Assembly: GCA_034440615.1 (NCBI GenBank)
Contig: JAOTOM010004962.1
Coordinates: forward strand, 564,501-628,500
Direction: 5' to 3'
From: Ashinkailepas kermadecensis
Lineage: Eukaryota > Arthropoda > Thecostraca > Neolepadidae
Length of the DNA: 64,000 bases
In this document: positions 1 through 13,000 of the stretch, one piece after another
Numbering within the stretch: position 1 is the first letter of the stretch
Layout of the letters: each line of letters opens with the position of its first letter
Program-made: the position numbers and the translations under genes
Notes under the pieces: generated by a model
The model's input: only the letters and a program-made list of their open reading frames with translations
What the model was told of the DNA's origin: nothing
Databases searched by the model: none

Positions 1-38
1 TGTGAGACGGGCAACCTACCCCTAGACCACTCGTCCCC
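1..38 (-). mobile_element. Val-type SINE, head fragment at window edge
   Basis: This is the tRNA-like head (gacgagt, tctaggggta) in minus orientation, cut by the window boundary. Confidence 0.75.
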
Positions 39-304
39 GGTGCAAGTGGTGATGCCGGCCAATGACACGCCGGGGCGCTGCCCCCTCCCACATGTGCGAC
101 TGGTCACGACCCTATCACGCGCGCGACTGGCCCTGCTCGGGCAGTCGTCGCAGGGGATCCGAGGAAGGCAGTCGAGTGTGGATGGTCGGCGAGGCGCGAC
201 GCTCCCGCGCGGTAAGACGTTGGACGGCAGTCCGTCACGGGTGTCAGAAACTGTTGAGACCGCTGAACTTGTTGTCGCCGTATTTGATACTAATCAGCCC
301 ATAC
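39..304. other. GC-rich stretch, unassigned
   Basis: No clear gene. The composition resembles the exons and the next Tudor exon should lie to the left, but I see no acceptor plus Tudor motif here. Confidence 0.4.
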
Positions 305-478
305 AAGAGGAACCTTGGGTTCTTTAACGACGCATTCAACCGCTAGGCCATATAGCGTCGCCAACCTCTCACGCCGATTGGTCGCAGGTGGACTCGGTAA
401 TGCCGCCAGTTGCGAGATTCGAACCCACAATCCTGCGACCAAGAGTCCGATACTCTACCGACTGAGCTACCGCGGCCG
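305..478 (-). mobile_element. Lys-type SINE
   Basis: tRNA-like head at the right end with A and B box equivalents and a Lys-like anticodon loop (ctcttgg on the minus strand), then a body ending in a gacgcattcaac tail. It lies in minus orientation, the same strand as the host gene. Confidence 0.8.
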
Positions 479-773
479 TACAGCCTTAAGGGCTGTTGGT
501 TTTGGAGAAACTGTTGGATTTGAGAACTTGGAAGTTTTGGAGAACCTGTTGAAGTTTGCAACCAGCTATCGTACAAGCCAGGTAAGAACCCTAGACTGCA
601 ACTGACAGGCAGAGAACTTGCCTACACCACCTTACGAACGGATGAAAAGCATGTCCAGGTGCAATGAACCAAGGTGTTTACCTCTCTGAAATGGTTCAGC
701 AGATATGCCCAGCCCTTCCGGGGACGGGACCATCTACCGCGTCCTCTGCGCTTCCACCTCTCCCACGGGTCAC

Positions 774-973
774 CAGACCCACCCACCTCTCCGACGAGCC
801 GCTCGCCCTCAGGTAGCCGAGTGTACTCGGCCTCCAACTGGTTCATCATGGCGTCCAACTGGTCGGCCGCCGCCAGACCCACCCACCTCTCCGACGAGCC
901 GCTCGCCCTCAGGCAGCTGAGTGTACTCGGCCTCCAACTGGTTCATCATGGCGTCCAACTGGTCGGCCGCCGC
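774..973 (-). repeat. 100-bp tandem duplication across exon 3' end and donor
   Basis: Two copies (774-873, 874-973) are nearly identical. Each holds the bases coding for AAADQLDAMMNQLEAEYT and the donor GAG|gtgggt. The unit is not a multiple of three, so use of the distal donor would change frame. Confidence 0.9.
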
Positions 974-1024
974 CACGTCTTGCACGAAAAACTCGGCCGG
1001 CGAGGCGGTGAACGACACAGTCAC
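887..1024 (-). CDS. Tudor gene exon: opening of module 8, 3' part duplicated
   Basis: The 46 residues start VTVSFTASPAEFFVQDVAAA and end in PEGERLVGE; a strand and helix that open an eighth module. The acceptor is acacgacag and the donor GAG|gtgggt, phase 0. The 3' half of the exon plus donor is duplicated immediately downstream as an exact 100-bp unit, giving a second donor at 787. The Tudor core that should follow lies beyond the left edge. Confidence 0.84.
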
Positions 1025-4000
1025 CTGTCGTGTGGCTGGGGTGTCGGTGGCCGGAACGCCGGCAGCCGCAGCCGCAGCCCCGGGGTCCGTCTCGGTCTGT
1101 GTCGTAGTGGTCTGGCGGCAGAGGGGCATATGTGTGGCCCGACATTGACGCGCAGGAACCTTGGGCTCGTGCACGACGCATTCAACAGCATGTCATATTA
1201 AGCGTCGCAATACCTCTCGTGCCGACTGAACGCGGGTGGACTCGGTAATCAAGCAGGTTGTGGGATTCGAACCACGACGTTGCGCACCAGAGTCCAACTC
1301 CCCACCAACTGAGCAACGCGATCCCGCCGACATTGACGCGACTTTGCCGGTTGCTGGTGGCGATGACACGCTAGTGGTGGTTTGGTTGTTTAAGGGCGCG
1401 CCGAATACGGGATCACTTTATGGTTGGTTATTGGTTTTTACGACACGTCGACCGTTGAGTCACGTAGCGTCGCCAATCTCTCACGCCGATTGGTCGCGGG
1501 CGAAGAGTAGCGACAGGTGAGACTCGAACCCACAACCTTTCGATTGTGAGACGAGCATCTTACCCCTAGACCACTCGTCCCCTGGGATCACTTTATGCCA
1601 GGGGCAGTGTGGGGGTGAGGATGGAGACGAGCGGAAGAACTGAAGGTAGCCACAGGGGGTAGGGTGGAGTGGAGTGTCAATCCGGACTCAACGGTCACGG
1701 TGCACTTATAAACATGCCAGTACAACCGCTAGCATCGCCAATAATATCGCTTTGCAGTTCAATTCCCTACAATTCCTACAACGAAATAACACATTGGTGG
1801 CACCTCTTTAAATACATCACACCAACATAGCACACACCACGGCACATTAAAGACACATGACCAAACCGTACCCCTCGCATATGCAACCAAACGGGTACTC
1901 AGCCATTAGTATCGCAAACGCAAAACGTTCAGATCAAGACTATCACCATCGATCGCATTTTTACCGCATCATAATCTAGATCACAGGCGCTGCAACATTT
2001 TGCTACAACGCTGGCGGATGAACGCCGATTTCATGTGCAAAGGTTCAGTGTTTTGGACCGAGCGCAAATGTACCCTTTACCCCATTCACCCTCACCAATA
2101 AGATTACTAGAATAAAAAATGAGCTTTCACTGCCAACTAAGCCAACGTTCGTGGCAACCGCCAACACGACATCGCGACGAGATATTAGCTGACACTTCCC
2201 AGTTCTAAGCGAAAAATGAAAATGGCAAAAAATTAAGGCATTGACAATACATAACAACACATTATTTTTACAACTTCCTTGTGCAAAAACGACACAGCTT
2301 TGTTGACGTGACTCTAACAAATGAAACGAACGGATTCTTCGGGTATCGCTTCAACAACTGCTACCAGAAGTTTCCATGCTGAGCAACACTTTGCAGCACA
2401 TCTACCTTCTCATAGTTCCTTCTCTTACCTGTGCCTGCGCCACCTGCGCGGTCTTGGCGGGAACAGGCTCGGAGAGAGCAGTCTCAGCGAGATCGGTCTT
2501 GGTGGGAGTAGCGTTGGCCGGTTGGGCAGGTGGGGAGCCGCCCAGCTGCAGGTTGACGTTGACCTCTCCGTCCAGCAGAGTCACCTCGAGCACTCCGTCC
2601 ACCACGTGACCCACTCGCGCCACCAGTTCCTGCCGACCGCCAGAGTCAGGTCAGGTCAAGTCAGGGTAGGTGGCAGGTCGGGGCAGGTCACGAAGGTCAG
2701 GGTAGGTGCCAGGTCGGGGACGTCACGAAGGACAGGCTGCCAGTGTCAGGTGGTAGTAAACCAGCGCTACACGGTTAGCGTCATCAGCAAATGGCGGCGG
2801 ACCGACCACCCTTGCGTGGTAATTCTACATTCCCAAACTGCCCACCCACATTGAACCCATTTGCCTTCGAGGCAACACACAGTGAAGTGCAGCAGTATGG
2901 CACCGACCACCGCATAGCCGGTGGGCTCTCGCATCTCCGAACAACTAACGATGGCGTGGCGCCGGCTACGGCGCCCTCACAAAGCAGCGATGTGAGCAGA
3001 AATGCGGCCACGGTTGTGTGTGGCTGCGAAGCCGTCAGCCGTCAGCCGTCAGCCGTCAGCCGTCAGCCGTCCGAACGCGTCCGGCGACACGCGTCCGACC
3101 CGGACTGTCGTGCGCCACTGGTGCGCCTGTTCCGACCACAGCAGCCGACAACGATCGTAGTCCGACCCGGACTGTCGTGCGCCACTGGTGCGCCTGTTCC
3201 GACCACAGCAGCCGACAACGATCGGAGTCCGACCCGGGACTGTCGTGCGCCACTGGTGCGCCTGTTCCGACCACAGCAGCCGACAACGATCGGAGTCCGA
3301 CCCGGACTGTCGTGCGCCACTGGTGCGCCTGTTCCGACCACAGCAGCCGACAACGATCGGAGTCCGACTCCCGGCACCGCTGTCGTGCGCCACTGGTGCG
3401 CCTGTTCCGACCACAGCAGCCGACAACGATCGACCCCGACTTCGTGCGCATGGGTCCGACCACAGCACCCGACTGTCGTGCGCCACTGGTGCGCCTGTTC
3501 CGACCACAGCAGCCGACAACGATCGGAGTCCGACCCGGACTGTCGTGCGCCACTGGTGCGCCTGTTCCGACCACAGCAGCCGACAACGATCGGAGTCCGA
3601 CCCGGACTGTCGTGCGCCACTGGTGCGCCTGTTCCGACCACAGCAGCCGACAACGATCGTAGTCCGACCCGGACTGTCGTGCGCTTGTTCCGACCACAGC
3701 ACCAGAGAACGATCAGAGGACGGCGTTCGCGGTGCACATGTCCCGGTTTGGAGTTGCGGTCGGCCACAAGGCGATCGTCTCGGCACAGATCGAAGACCTG
3801 CCGTCCGTGGCCACCCTGACCAGGCCAGGACACGCAGATCTGGAGTAGACGGTATGCAGAGCAGTATAAACTACTCGCCAATGCAACCCGATCTCCGACA
3901 GGACAGTGGAGTCTGCCGAACAGTAGAATTTACGCGGCCTGTCCATAGTCCTATCGATACGAGATCAATCTGTCCTCCAGAACAAAGGTATCAATTCCAA

Positions 4001-7000
4001 AACGACGGAAATCAGCCCCGGAACAACGGAATCACTTCGCACCAATGGAACACGATCTGGACAGCAGCTGGGAGATTTGCCGTTGCGGAAGGTCAGACGT
4101 CGGCGTGAAATGTCGGGACAGTCCGCTGAGCGGACTTCCGCGCATTTCGGCTGGGGCGACTCGACACACGCCGCCGACGTCCGACACCCACTGTGGAGAC
4201 CGGCTCGCCGCCGACACAGCGTCCATGTCCTCGGACGGCCTCGGGTGTTCTGAACGTCGGGAAGTGCCACTCAATTTAAGTGTTAATTTGGCAGTTCATG
4301 CATTCATAATTTCAAGTTCATCATCCCACTGCTTGAACTCCTCTGTTTCTCCGTCGATTCAAGCACCAGGACGTGAGTGGATGGCCCCAGTCGTCAAGCT
4401 GCGCCATGGAAGCTCAATTCCGGTCGAGTTCCCACTCGACAACAGCAGCCGAGTGACCAGAAGCCCGACTCGGCGCACGATGGGCCGTGACTGTCACGGC
4501 GGTCCTCCCAGTCCCGGCCGGTGCCGCGGCTGCCACGGCGGTCCATCAGACACGCCCGTGACGTCACCAATCGTCACGCTTCGGCGCAACACGCGCCAGC
4601 GTCGGCCGGTGTGTGCTCGCTTCGCGCCTGTTCTCCGGCCGCTGGCTGACGCGCCCCGCGCAGCCGGTAGTCCACTGATCTGCCCCCGGCCGTGATGACA
4701 GCTGGCGGCAGTCAGCTGTCGCACACGCGGCGCCTCTGGACCATCAGCTGTCGCACACGCGGCGCCTCTGGACCATCAGCTGTCGCACACGCGGCGCCTC
4801 TGGACCATCAGCTGTCGCACACGCGGCGCCTCTGGACCATCAGCTGTCGCACACGCGGCGCCTCTGGACCATCAGCTGTCGCGCACGCGGCGCCTCTGGA
4901 CCATCAGCTGTCGCACACGCGGCGCCTCTGGACCATCAGCTGTCGCACACGCGGCGCCTCTGGACCATCAGCTGTCGCGCACGCGGCGCCTCTGGACCAT
5001 CAGCTGTCGCACACGCGGCGCCTCTGGACCATCAGCTGTCGCAGACGCGGCGCCTCTAGACCGTCGTGCTGTGCCAATGTCAGCTGCGAGACCAGGACCA
5101 CAGCCGATGATTCGAGCACTCGAGGACAATCAGAGCCGACCGTGAGGACACGTGGCCACTTCGCCTGCCGGCCCCGGATTCCAGTCCAGCACGCATCGCC
5201 CCAGCGGCCGCGTCTCCGCCTGAGGGCTGTGCCCCGCCACGCGCACAACGCACCAGTACCGGCGACCGCGCCCCGAGGCGACCACGGAGCTGGCCCGCGA
5301 ACACGGTGCGGTAGAGGCGCGCCAGCAGGCGGAGCCGCCTCAGCAGTGCCGCCACGGCGGCCGGCAGCCGGAGCGTGCCGGCCGAGCGGTGAAGTCGCAG
5401 CAGGTGCTCGCGCGAGTACACACCGCCGCGTGCGGTCGCCATGCGCGGCACCGGAACGGTCCCGCGCCGCACGGCGCTCAGCCGCACCAGCTCCTGCAAG
5501 GGCGAAGGCCAGCGTCGGACATCGATGCCCGTCCGAGCCAGACGGCTGGCCAACGAGACGGGCGGACATCGCCCACTGCCCGCGTGTTGCACCGGTGCAA
5601 ATGGCGTTGACAACATGCATGGCATCCGCATTCCGGCTGCATGACGAATTGAAAGGTTCGGACACTGGTGCACCCTCCAACCACCAAGCCAACGTAGCTC
5701 AACACGCCTGCTGCTGATGCTGCTGACGCTGCTGTTACCGAGCTGCCCGAACCTCATGCGTCCCCTCGGCACGGTCAGCGTCCACACGCCGACAGCCGAC
5801 ACGACTCACCATCTGGTCGGCCCGCTCCAGTAGGTGGTCGGTGCGGTCGGCCGGCACACCGGAGAGTGACAGCCGGACCGCCTGTGCCGGCAGCTCCAGC
5901 AGGGCGGGCGCACACTGGCGCAGCTGCGGCAGGTCAGGTCAAGTCAGGTCAGACCAACACACGACAGGTCACGGCTGGACACGTCACACATCAGTCAGGT
6001 CAGGTCAGATCGCGTCAGTTGGTCTGCCAGTCAAGGTCACGTAAGGCCATGATCCGACAAGACCAAACCAGGCCACATCGAAGTGGATCAGCTTGTCCAC
6101 CAATCCACATCAGGTAAGATCGTGTCGCGCCACACGCCAGTGCCGGCTGGCTGGGTTAGGCTCGGTTAGGTCAGATCAGATGAAATAGTTAGCATTGTCA
6201 GGTACAGCAAGGTAGTCAGGCCAAGCCATACACAGCAGTACAAAGCAAGGTTAGACCACATCAGGTGAAGACTTTTGTGATAAGTCACCTGCTGACCGAT
6301 AGCATTTCTACCGCTTTAGTTCTCTGGTGGGCGGGTAATGTTTGTCGCCACCTGGTCGACAAATGTCTCCCTGTTAGCGTCAATACTCATCCGACGTGCA
6401 TCGCCCGAGGCATACCATGGTTACCTGACCGGTGTATAGTCTGAGGTTGACATCGCTACCTGGCGGACGGCTACAGTGAAGTTACCATGGCTACCGGGCT
6501 GACGATGCAGTCTGAGGTTGCTATGGCTACCTGGCTGACTGGAACAGTCTCCGTGTTGCCATAGTCGACGAAGTGGACGCTGGCCTCGTCGCCGGCGACG
6601 CAGACGATGGCGCTGCGGTAGAAGTTGTCGTCGAACGGCGCCAGACACGCCTGCCCAGCCGCGGCAGATGGCAGCGTCTGCGGCGGGGAGGTCACTGGAG
6701 ATCTGCCCCGGTCTGGTAAAGTACCGCAATACTGGACACCAAGACAGAGCGCAACTACAGAACACTGGGACGTAATGTAATTCGCGACGTCACGAAGCCC
6801 GACACACCCGACCTGGTCCGGCACGCACTTCTGATCAACACTGTCTCCGAGGACACAATGCCATACTTATTGATGATGTGCCAAACAACGCCATTCATTG
6901 CTAGATTCGGTAGTGATGCAACGCACCTCCCCACAAAGGCAACCAAGAGGAAATGAAAGCCAGCCGAAAATGCAGTATCAGGGCCTACCTGCATATTGAG

Positions 7001-10000
7001 GCATGGCAAGAACAACACCAGCTAAATAGCCGGGCAGATTTGGGGCGGGAGTAGACATGAGGTAGGCCCCGCCAGCCGTGGACCTTCTGGCACGACCCAC
7101 GTCTGATAGTCACGTGAGCCGGCCTCTGCCAGCGCTCACGCTACCGTGGTGGTGGTTACTGGTGTTGTGACGCGTCCGCTGTTGTCAAATGGCGTCGCCG
7201 ACTCTCACGTCGATTGGCCGCGGGTAGACCAGGTAATCCCGCCGGCCGCCAGACCCGAACCCACCATCTTACGATCAAGGGTCGAACGTCCTGCCGACTG
7301 AGCCACCACGACCGCCGTCCACGTGCTCCCGCTCGCGCTACCTTGCAGCTGGGAGTGACCGCCTCGATCTGCTTCTCCAGCCGGGCCACCTCGTCGGCGT
7401 TGTCGCTCAGCTGGCCGTACAGCTCGCTCGGAGAGGCGATGAACGAGACGAACAGTGACACGAGGTCCTCGCGCCGGAACGCAACATCCAGCGGCCGGAA
7501 CGGCCCCAGGTCTGTGCCAACCAGATGGAGCACATGTCACACGATGTCAAACTGTATGTACGACACGCGGACACCATACACACGTTACACCAACTCCCGG
7601 GCTATACGGTTGGTTGGTTATTGGTTTGTACGACACGTCGACCGTTGAGTCATATAGCGTCGCCAATCTCTCACGCCGATTGGTCGCGGGCGAAGAGTAG
7701 CGACAGATGAGACTCGAACCCACAATCTTTTGATTGTGAGACGAGCATCTTACCCCTAGACCACTCGTCCCCTCCCCGGGCTATACGGCGCGGACACCAT
7801 ACACACGTTACACCAACTCCAGGGCTGTACGGCACGGACACCACACATACGCTACACCAACTCCAGGGCTGTACGGCACGGACACCACACATACGCTACA
7901 CCAACTCCAGGGTATGTACGGCACGGACACCATACACACGCTCCACCAACCCAAGGGTGTGTACAATCCGGACATCGTGCACACATCAAACTAACACAAG
8001 AGTATATGATGAGGACATACACGTCATGCTACTTTTTATGTGCACGATAGACGAGATGCATGAACTGCATTGCACAACAGGTAGCACACGTACCGCCGGA
8101 CGTAGCAGTACGTTATGGTGGCAGGCGCAGCAGTACGACGTTATGGCGCCAGACACAGCAGTACGACGTTATGGCGCCAGACACAGCAGTACGACGTTAT
8201 GGCGCCAGACACAGCAGTACGTTATGGCACCAGACACAGCAGTACGACGTTATGGCGCCAGACACAGCAGTACGACGTTATGGCGCCAGACACAGCAGTA
8301 CGTTGACACCAGACACAGCAGTACGACGTTATGGCGCCAGACGCAGCAGTACGACGTCATGGCGCCAGACACAGCAGTACGACGTTATGGCGCCAGACAC
8401 AGCAGTACGACGTTATGGCGCCAGACACAGCAGTACGTCATGGCGCCAGACACAGCAGTACGACGTTATGGCGCCAGACACAGCAGTACGACGTTATGGC
8501 GCCAGACACAGCAGTACGACGTTATGGCGCCAGACACAGCAGTACGTTATGGCACCAGACACAGCAGTACGACGTTATGGCGCCAGACACAGCAGTACGT
8601 TATGGCGCCAGACACGGCAGTACGTTATGGCACCAGACACAGCAGTACGACGTTATGGCGCCAGACACAGCAGTACGTTATGGCGCCAGACACAGCAGTA
8701 CGTTATGGCGCCAGACACAGCAGTACGACGTTATGGCGCCAGACACAGCAGTACGTTATGGCACCAGACGCAGTACAACAGGCTGACACCAGGCACGGCC
8801 AGGGTTGGATGATGCTTTGGAATCATGGACTTGGAGAGGACAACTTTGGGTCATTCCAATTCGGAGAGGATGAGTTTTCTGTTTCTGACATAACTCCTCG
8901 AACTTCCCAGTCAGTTCCAGGCATGTTTATCAACAGCAATACGCTTGCAGCCATTCCCACACAACTCCATTCAATCCTTTCGCGAAAAAGAAGTGGATAA
9001 TGCTTCGGAGAAGACAACATTCTGGATGACAAATATCCAGGACAAGGCCGTGCTTCCGGCCCCGGGCACGGCACCACAGCTTCACAGCACAACCACTCAC
9101 TCTGCTGTCGCAGCGGACGGCGCGGCTCGGGCCTGACCGCCAGTCCGTCGGCCACCAGCAGGTCGGTGACCTTGCGACCCGACACGGTCACCTCCACCTC
9201 GGTCACCGTTCCGGCACCCGTGCAGCCCGTCGACGTGATCTGCCAGTCGGCGGCGAGGTTACAGGGCGGTCGGGTCACGCCACGCTTCCGGCGCATAGCT
9301 GTGACGTTAACCCTCGCAGGGCCGGGACCTCTGCGAAGCCCGTCCCCCTCACGTTCTTTCCGGGATAGCGGCCAAATGAGCCGACAGAGGCGAGAAACTT
9401 TCAGTACCTTTTTATATATATGCTTTGCAGACAGCCTACAAATTTCAGGTCAAGGTCATCAAAGGGTATGGATTTGGCACAGGGGCCAGGGAATAATATT
9501 CCCAAAATCTTCAAAGTGCCATCATTCAGAGTAGTTACAACATATTACCACCAAACTCAGATCATGTTCTTTCACCAAGATGAACAACCTGCCAACCCAA
9601 ATTCTTCATTAATGCCAATGTCACTGACCTGAGGTTAAGCAAATGTCTGCGGTTTTTTTCAGGATTGAGTGTGGAACAATTAATTTGGGAAGAGCACGTA
9701 ATCAACATTCTTGTTTTAAATGTGTCAAAAGGTCAATGGCATGAGATCAAGTATCATGTGCATTCCACACAATGTCGTCTTAAGAAGAACGTTGCTGTTC
9801 CTCGTGGAGTCATCTTAATCCGGTTTCGGCGCCGGCCAAGTCACGCGACACGACACTGGACGGCCTACCAATAGCCTGAGATGATCTGACCTCGTGTGCT
9901 TTGACCTTAGTGTGCCTGATTTGACGTTTCTATGGATGTATCTTCCAAGCAGCATACACTTAGGCGATGGTTAAAATTATTGCTTTATGAATCTACAGGT

Positions 10001-13000
10001 TGTTCCAGCACGGCTTAAGGCCAGGTCACGAGGTCGGAAGCTGTACACCTTACAGATGTTTAAATACCATAACAATTATCCTGTGAACAAAGTGTGTATA
10101 TTTCAAGTGATGCATTGGGAGAATTCGTGCTTGAACTTGCTTGACCTGACCGTAACGAATGATCTGAAGTGACTAGGATTATTGGATATGAAACAGATGC
10201 ACACAATTTGCTTGAACAGAAGGGGTAGGCACACACACATTATATAGGTATGTATGTACGTATGTATGTATGTACGCATGTATGTATGCATGTATGTATA
10301 TATGTATGTATGTAATATGTATATATGTATGTATGCATGTGTGTATGTATGTATATATATATATAATATATCCCGCAATCGGCGGGATTACCGGGTCCGC
10401 TCGCAACCAATAGGAAAAAGAAGTTGTGAGTCTTAGGCTGTATTGGCTTGCCAGTATTATTATGGCCATATTGGCCTGTCCTTTTTCATCTTCAGAGACA
10501 AAATTGTAACATTCTTATGGCATATGACACTAAACTCAGAACACAAAATTGGACACACAGTCGCGGACTGACGAAGACTTCCTACTAATAATATGATAAT
10601 AATATTAAAATGACAACAACAAAAAAAACCCAATAATAAATGGTAACCAATAATGAATTATAAACTACCATTAAGCCGAGGAGTTGTACAGGCTGAAGTT
10701 CTAGACCCGACCCGACTGTGCACCGCGGCACCGGACTGACCTCGATCTCGGCGTCGAAGTACTTGGCCAGCTGCTTCTCGTCCAGCACCTTCCACTGACC
10801 GCCGACCGGCTCCACCGCCGCGAACCGGCAGCTGGCAACATGGTTGGTTGGTTATTGGGTTTTACGACGCGTCGACCGTTGAGTCATGTCGCGTCGCCTA
10901 TCTCTCACGCCGATTGGCCGCGGGCGAAGAGTAGCGACAGGTGAGACTCGAACCCACAATCTTTCGATTGTGAAACGGCAACTTGGCTGGCAATATGGTG
11001 ACGTCACCTCACACACAGCCGCACCGGCGGCGTGTCACTCAGGCGACACGCCACTTATCGTATCGTATCGCCACGGCAATAAGGTGACGTCACCTCACAA
11101 CAGCCGACCGACGACACGCCGCTTATCTTCACCACGGCAATATGGTGACGTAACCTCACACACAGCCGTACCGGCGACACGCCACTTATCGTATCGTACC
11201 ACCACGGCAATATGGTGACGTCACCTCACACACAGCCGTACCGGCGACGTGTCACTTCAGGCGACACGCCACTTATCGTATCGTACCACCACGGCAATAT
11301 GGTGACGTCACCTCACACACAGCCGTACCGGCGACGTGTCACTTCAGGCGACACGCCACTTATCGTATCGTACCACCACGGCAATATGGTGACGTCACCT
11401 CACACACAGCCGTACCGGCGACATGTCACTTCAGGCGACACGCCGCTTATCGTACCACCACGGCAATATGGTGACGTCACCTCACACAGCCGTACCGGCG
11501 ACGTGTCACTTCAGGCGACACGCCACTTATCGTATCGTACCACCACGGCAATATGGTGACGTCACCTCACACAGCCGTACCGGCGACGTGTCACTTCAGG
11601 CGACACGCCACTTATCGTATCGTACCACCACGGCAATATGGTGACGTAACCTCACACACAGCCGTACCGACGACACGCCACTTATCGTATCGTACCACCA
11701 CGGCAATATGGTGACGTCACCTCACACACAGCCGTACCGACGACACGCCACTTATCGTATCGTACCACCACGGCAATATGGTGACGTCACCTCACACACA
11801 GCCGTACCGGGACGTTCCTCGGCGACACGCCACTTATCGTATCGTACCACCACGGCAATATGGTGACGTCACCTCACACACAGCCGTACCGGCGACGTAT
11901 CACTTCAGGCGACACGCCACTTATCGTATCGTACCACCACGGCAATATGGTGACGTCACCTCACACACAGCCGTACCGGCGACGTGTCACTTCAGGCGAC
12001 ACGCCACTTATCGTATCGTACCACCACGGCAATATGGTGACGTCACCTCACACACAGCCGTACCGGCGACACGCCACTTATCGTATCGTACCACCACGGC
12101 AATATGGTGACGTCACCTCACACACAGCCGTACCGGCGACGCGTCACTTCAGGCGACACGCCACTTATCGTATCGTACCACCACGGCAATATGGTGACGT
12201 CACCTCACACACAGCCGTACCGGCGACGTGTCACTCGACACGCCACTTATCGTATCGTACCACCACGGCAATATGGTGACGTCACGCACAGCCGTACCGG
12301 CGACACGCCACTTATCGTATCGTACCACCACGGCAATATGGTGACGTCACCTCACACACAGCCGTACCGGCGACACGCCACTTATCGTATCGTACCACCA
12401 CGGCAATATGGTGACGTCACCTCACACACAGCCGTACCGACGACACGCCACTTATCGTATCGTACCACCACGGCAATATGGTGACGTCACCTCACACACA
12501 GCCGTACCGGCGACACGCCACTTATCGTATCGTACCACCACGGCAATATGGTGACGTCACCTCACACACAGCCGTACCGGCGACACGCCACTTATCGTAT
12601 CGTACCACCACGCAAGTGCAGTGTTAAAATAATGTTTTTGGTTAGGTGTGAGATGTTGAAAAGGGTACAGTTTCTATGTCTAAATTCGCCATGGAAACGA
12701 TGTTTTTAACATGACTGATATGTTCTTCAAACACAATTCTGATCCTACAGCGCACACATAAGTGCACGTTTTTCCTTTGTTTTGAGATATCTAATTCAGG
12801 ATTAACTATTTTAGCGATAAATATACAAAATACCTATCCTTATCAACTGATACAGTATAACAGACCACATCATAGGAAATCTGCCTACCTGGAATTGTTC
12901 TAACAGATGTTCGCGCATCACAATGCGCAATAGTAAGTATCAGCATGATACATATCAACAAGATACTGTTCGAAATAGAAGATGAAGACTTCACAAGGAC

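Noticed and set aside
2791..3819. Long plus-strand open frame of 342 codons
   Set aside because: It is a translation of the 66-bp minisatellite; equally long frames exist on the other strand, and there is no domain.
3713..3850. SN-like exon (GRQVFDLCRDDRLVADR)
   Set aside because: Weak resemblance only, and the flanking exons join perfectly without it.
5254..5493. Possible extra Tudor-gene exon starting ELVRLSAVRRGTV with a good acceptor (cgcccttgcag)
   Set aside because: In phase, but its Arg/Leu-rich content does not match an SN-like strand set, while 5810 joins directly to 2629 with a perfect module. It could be a cassette exon; RNA data would decide.
4692..5717. Plus-strand open frame of 341 codons
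   Set aside because: The first third is the 32-bp repeat and the rest is GC-rich DNA with no family motif.
5930..6025. AGGTCA repeats as nuclear-receptor response elements
   Set aside because: The pentamer runs recur at several introns next to acceptors and look like simple tandem repeats; nothing else suggests a regulatory role.
7957..9000. Plus-strand open frame of 347 codons rich in QTQQYDVMAPDTAV-like units
   Set aside because: Translation of the 28/25-bp minisatellite, running antisense into the exon region at its end.
10986..12612. CRISPR array
   Set aside because: The repeat units are contiguous with no unique spacers, the DNA is eukaryotic, and there are no cas genes.
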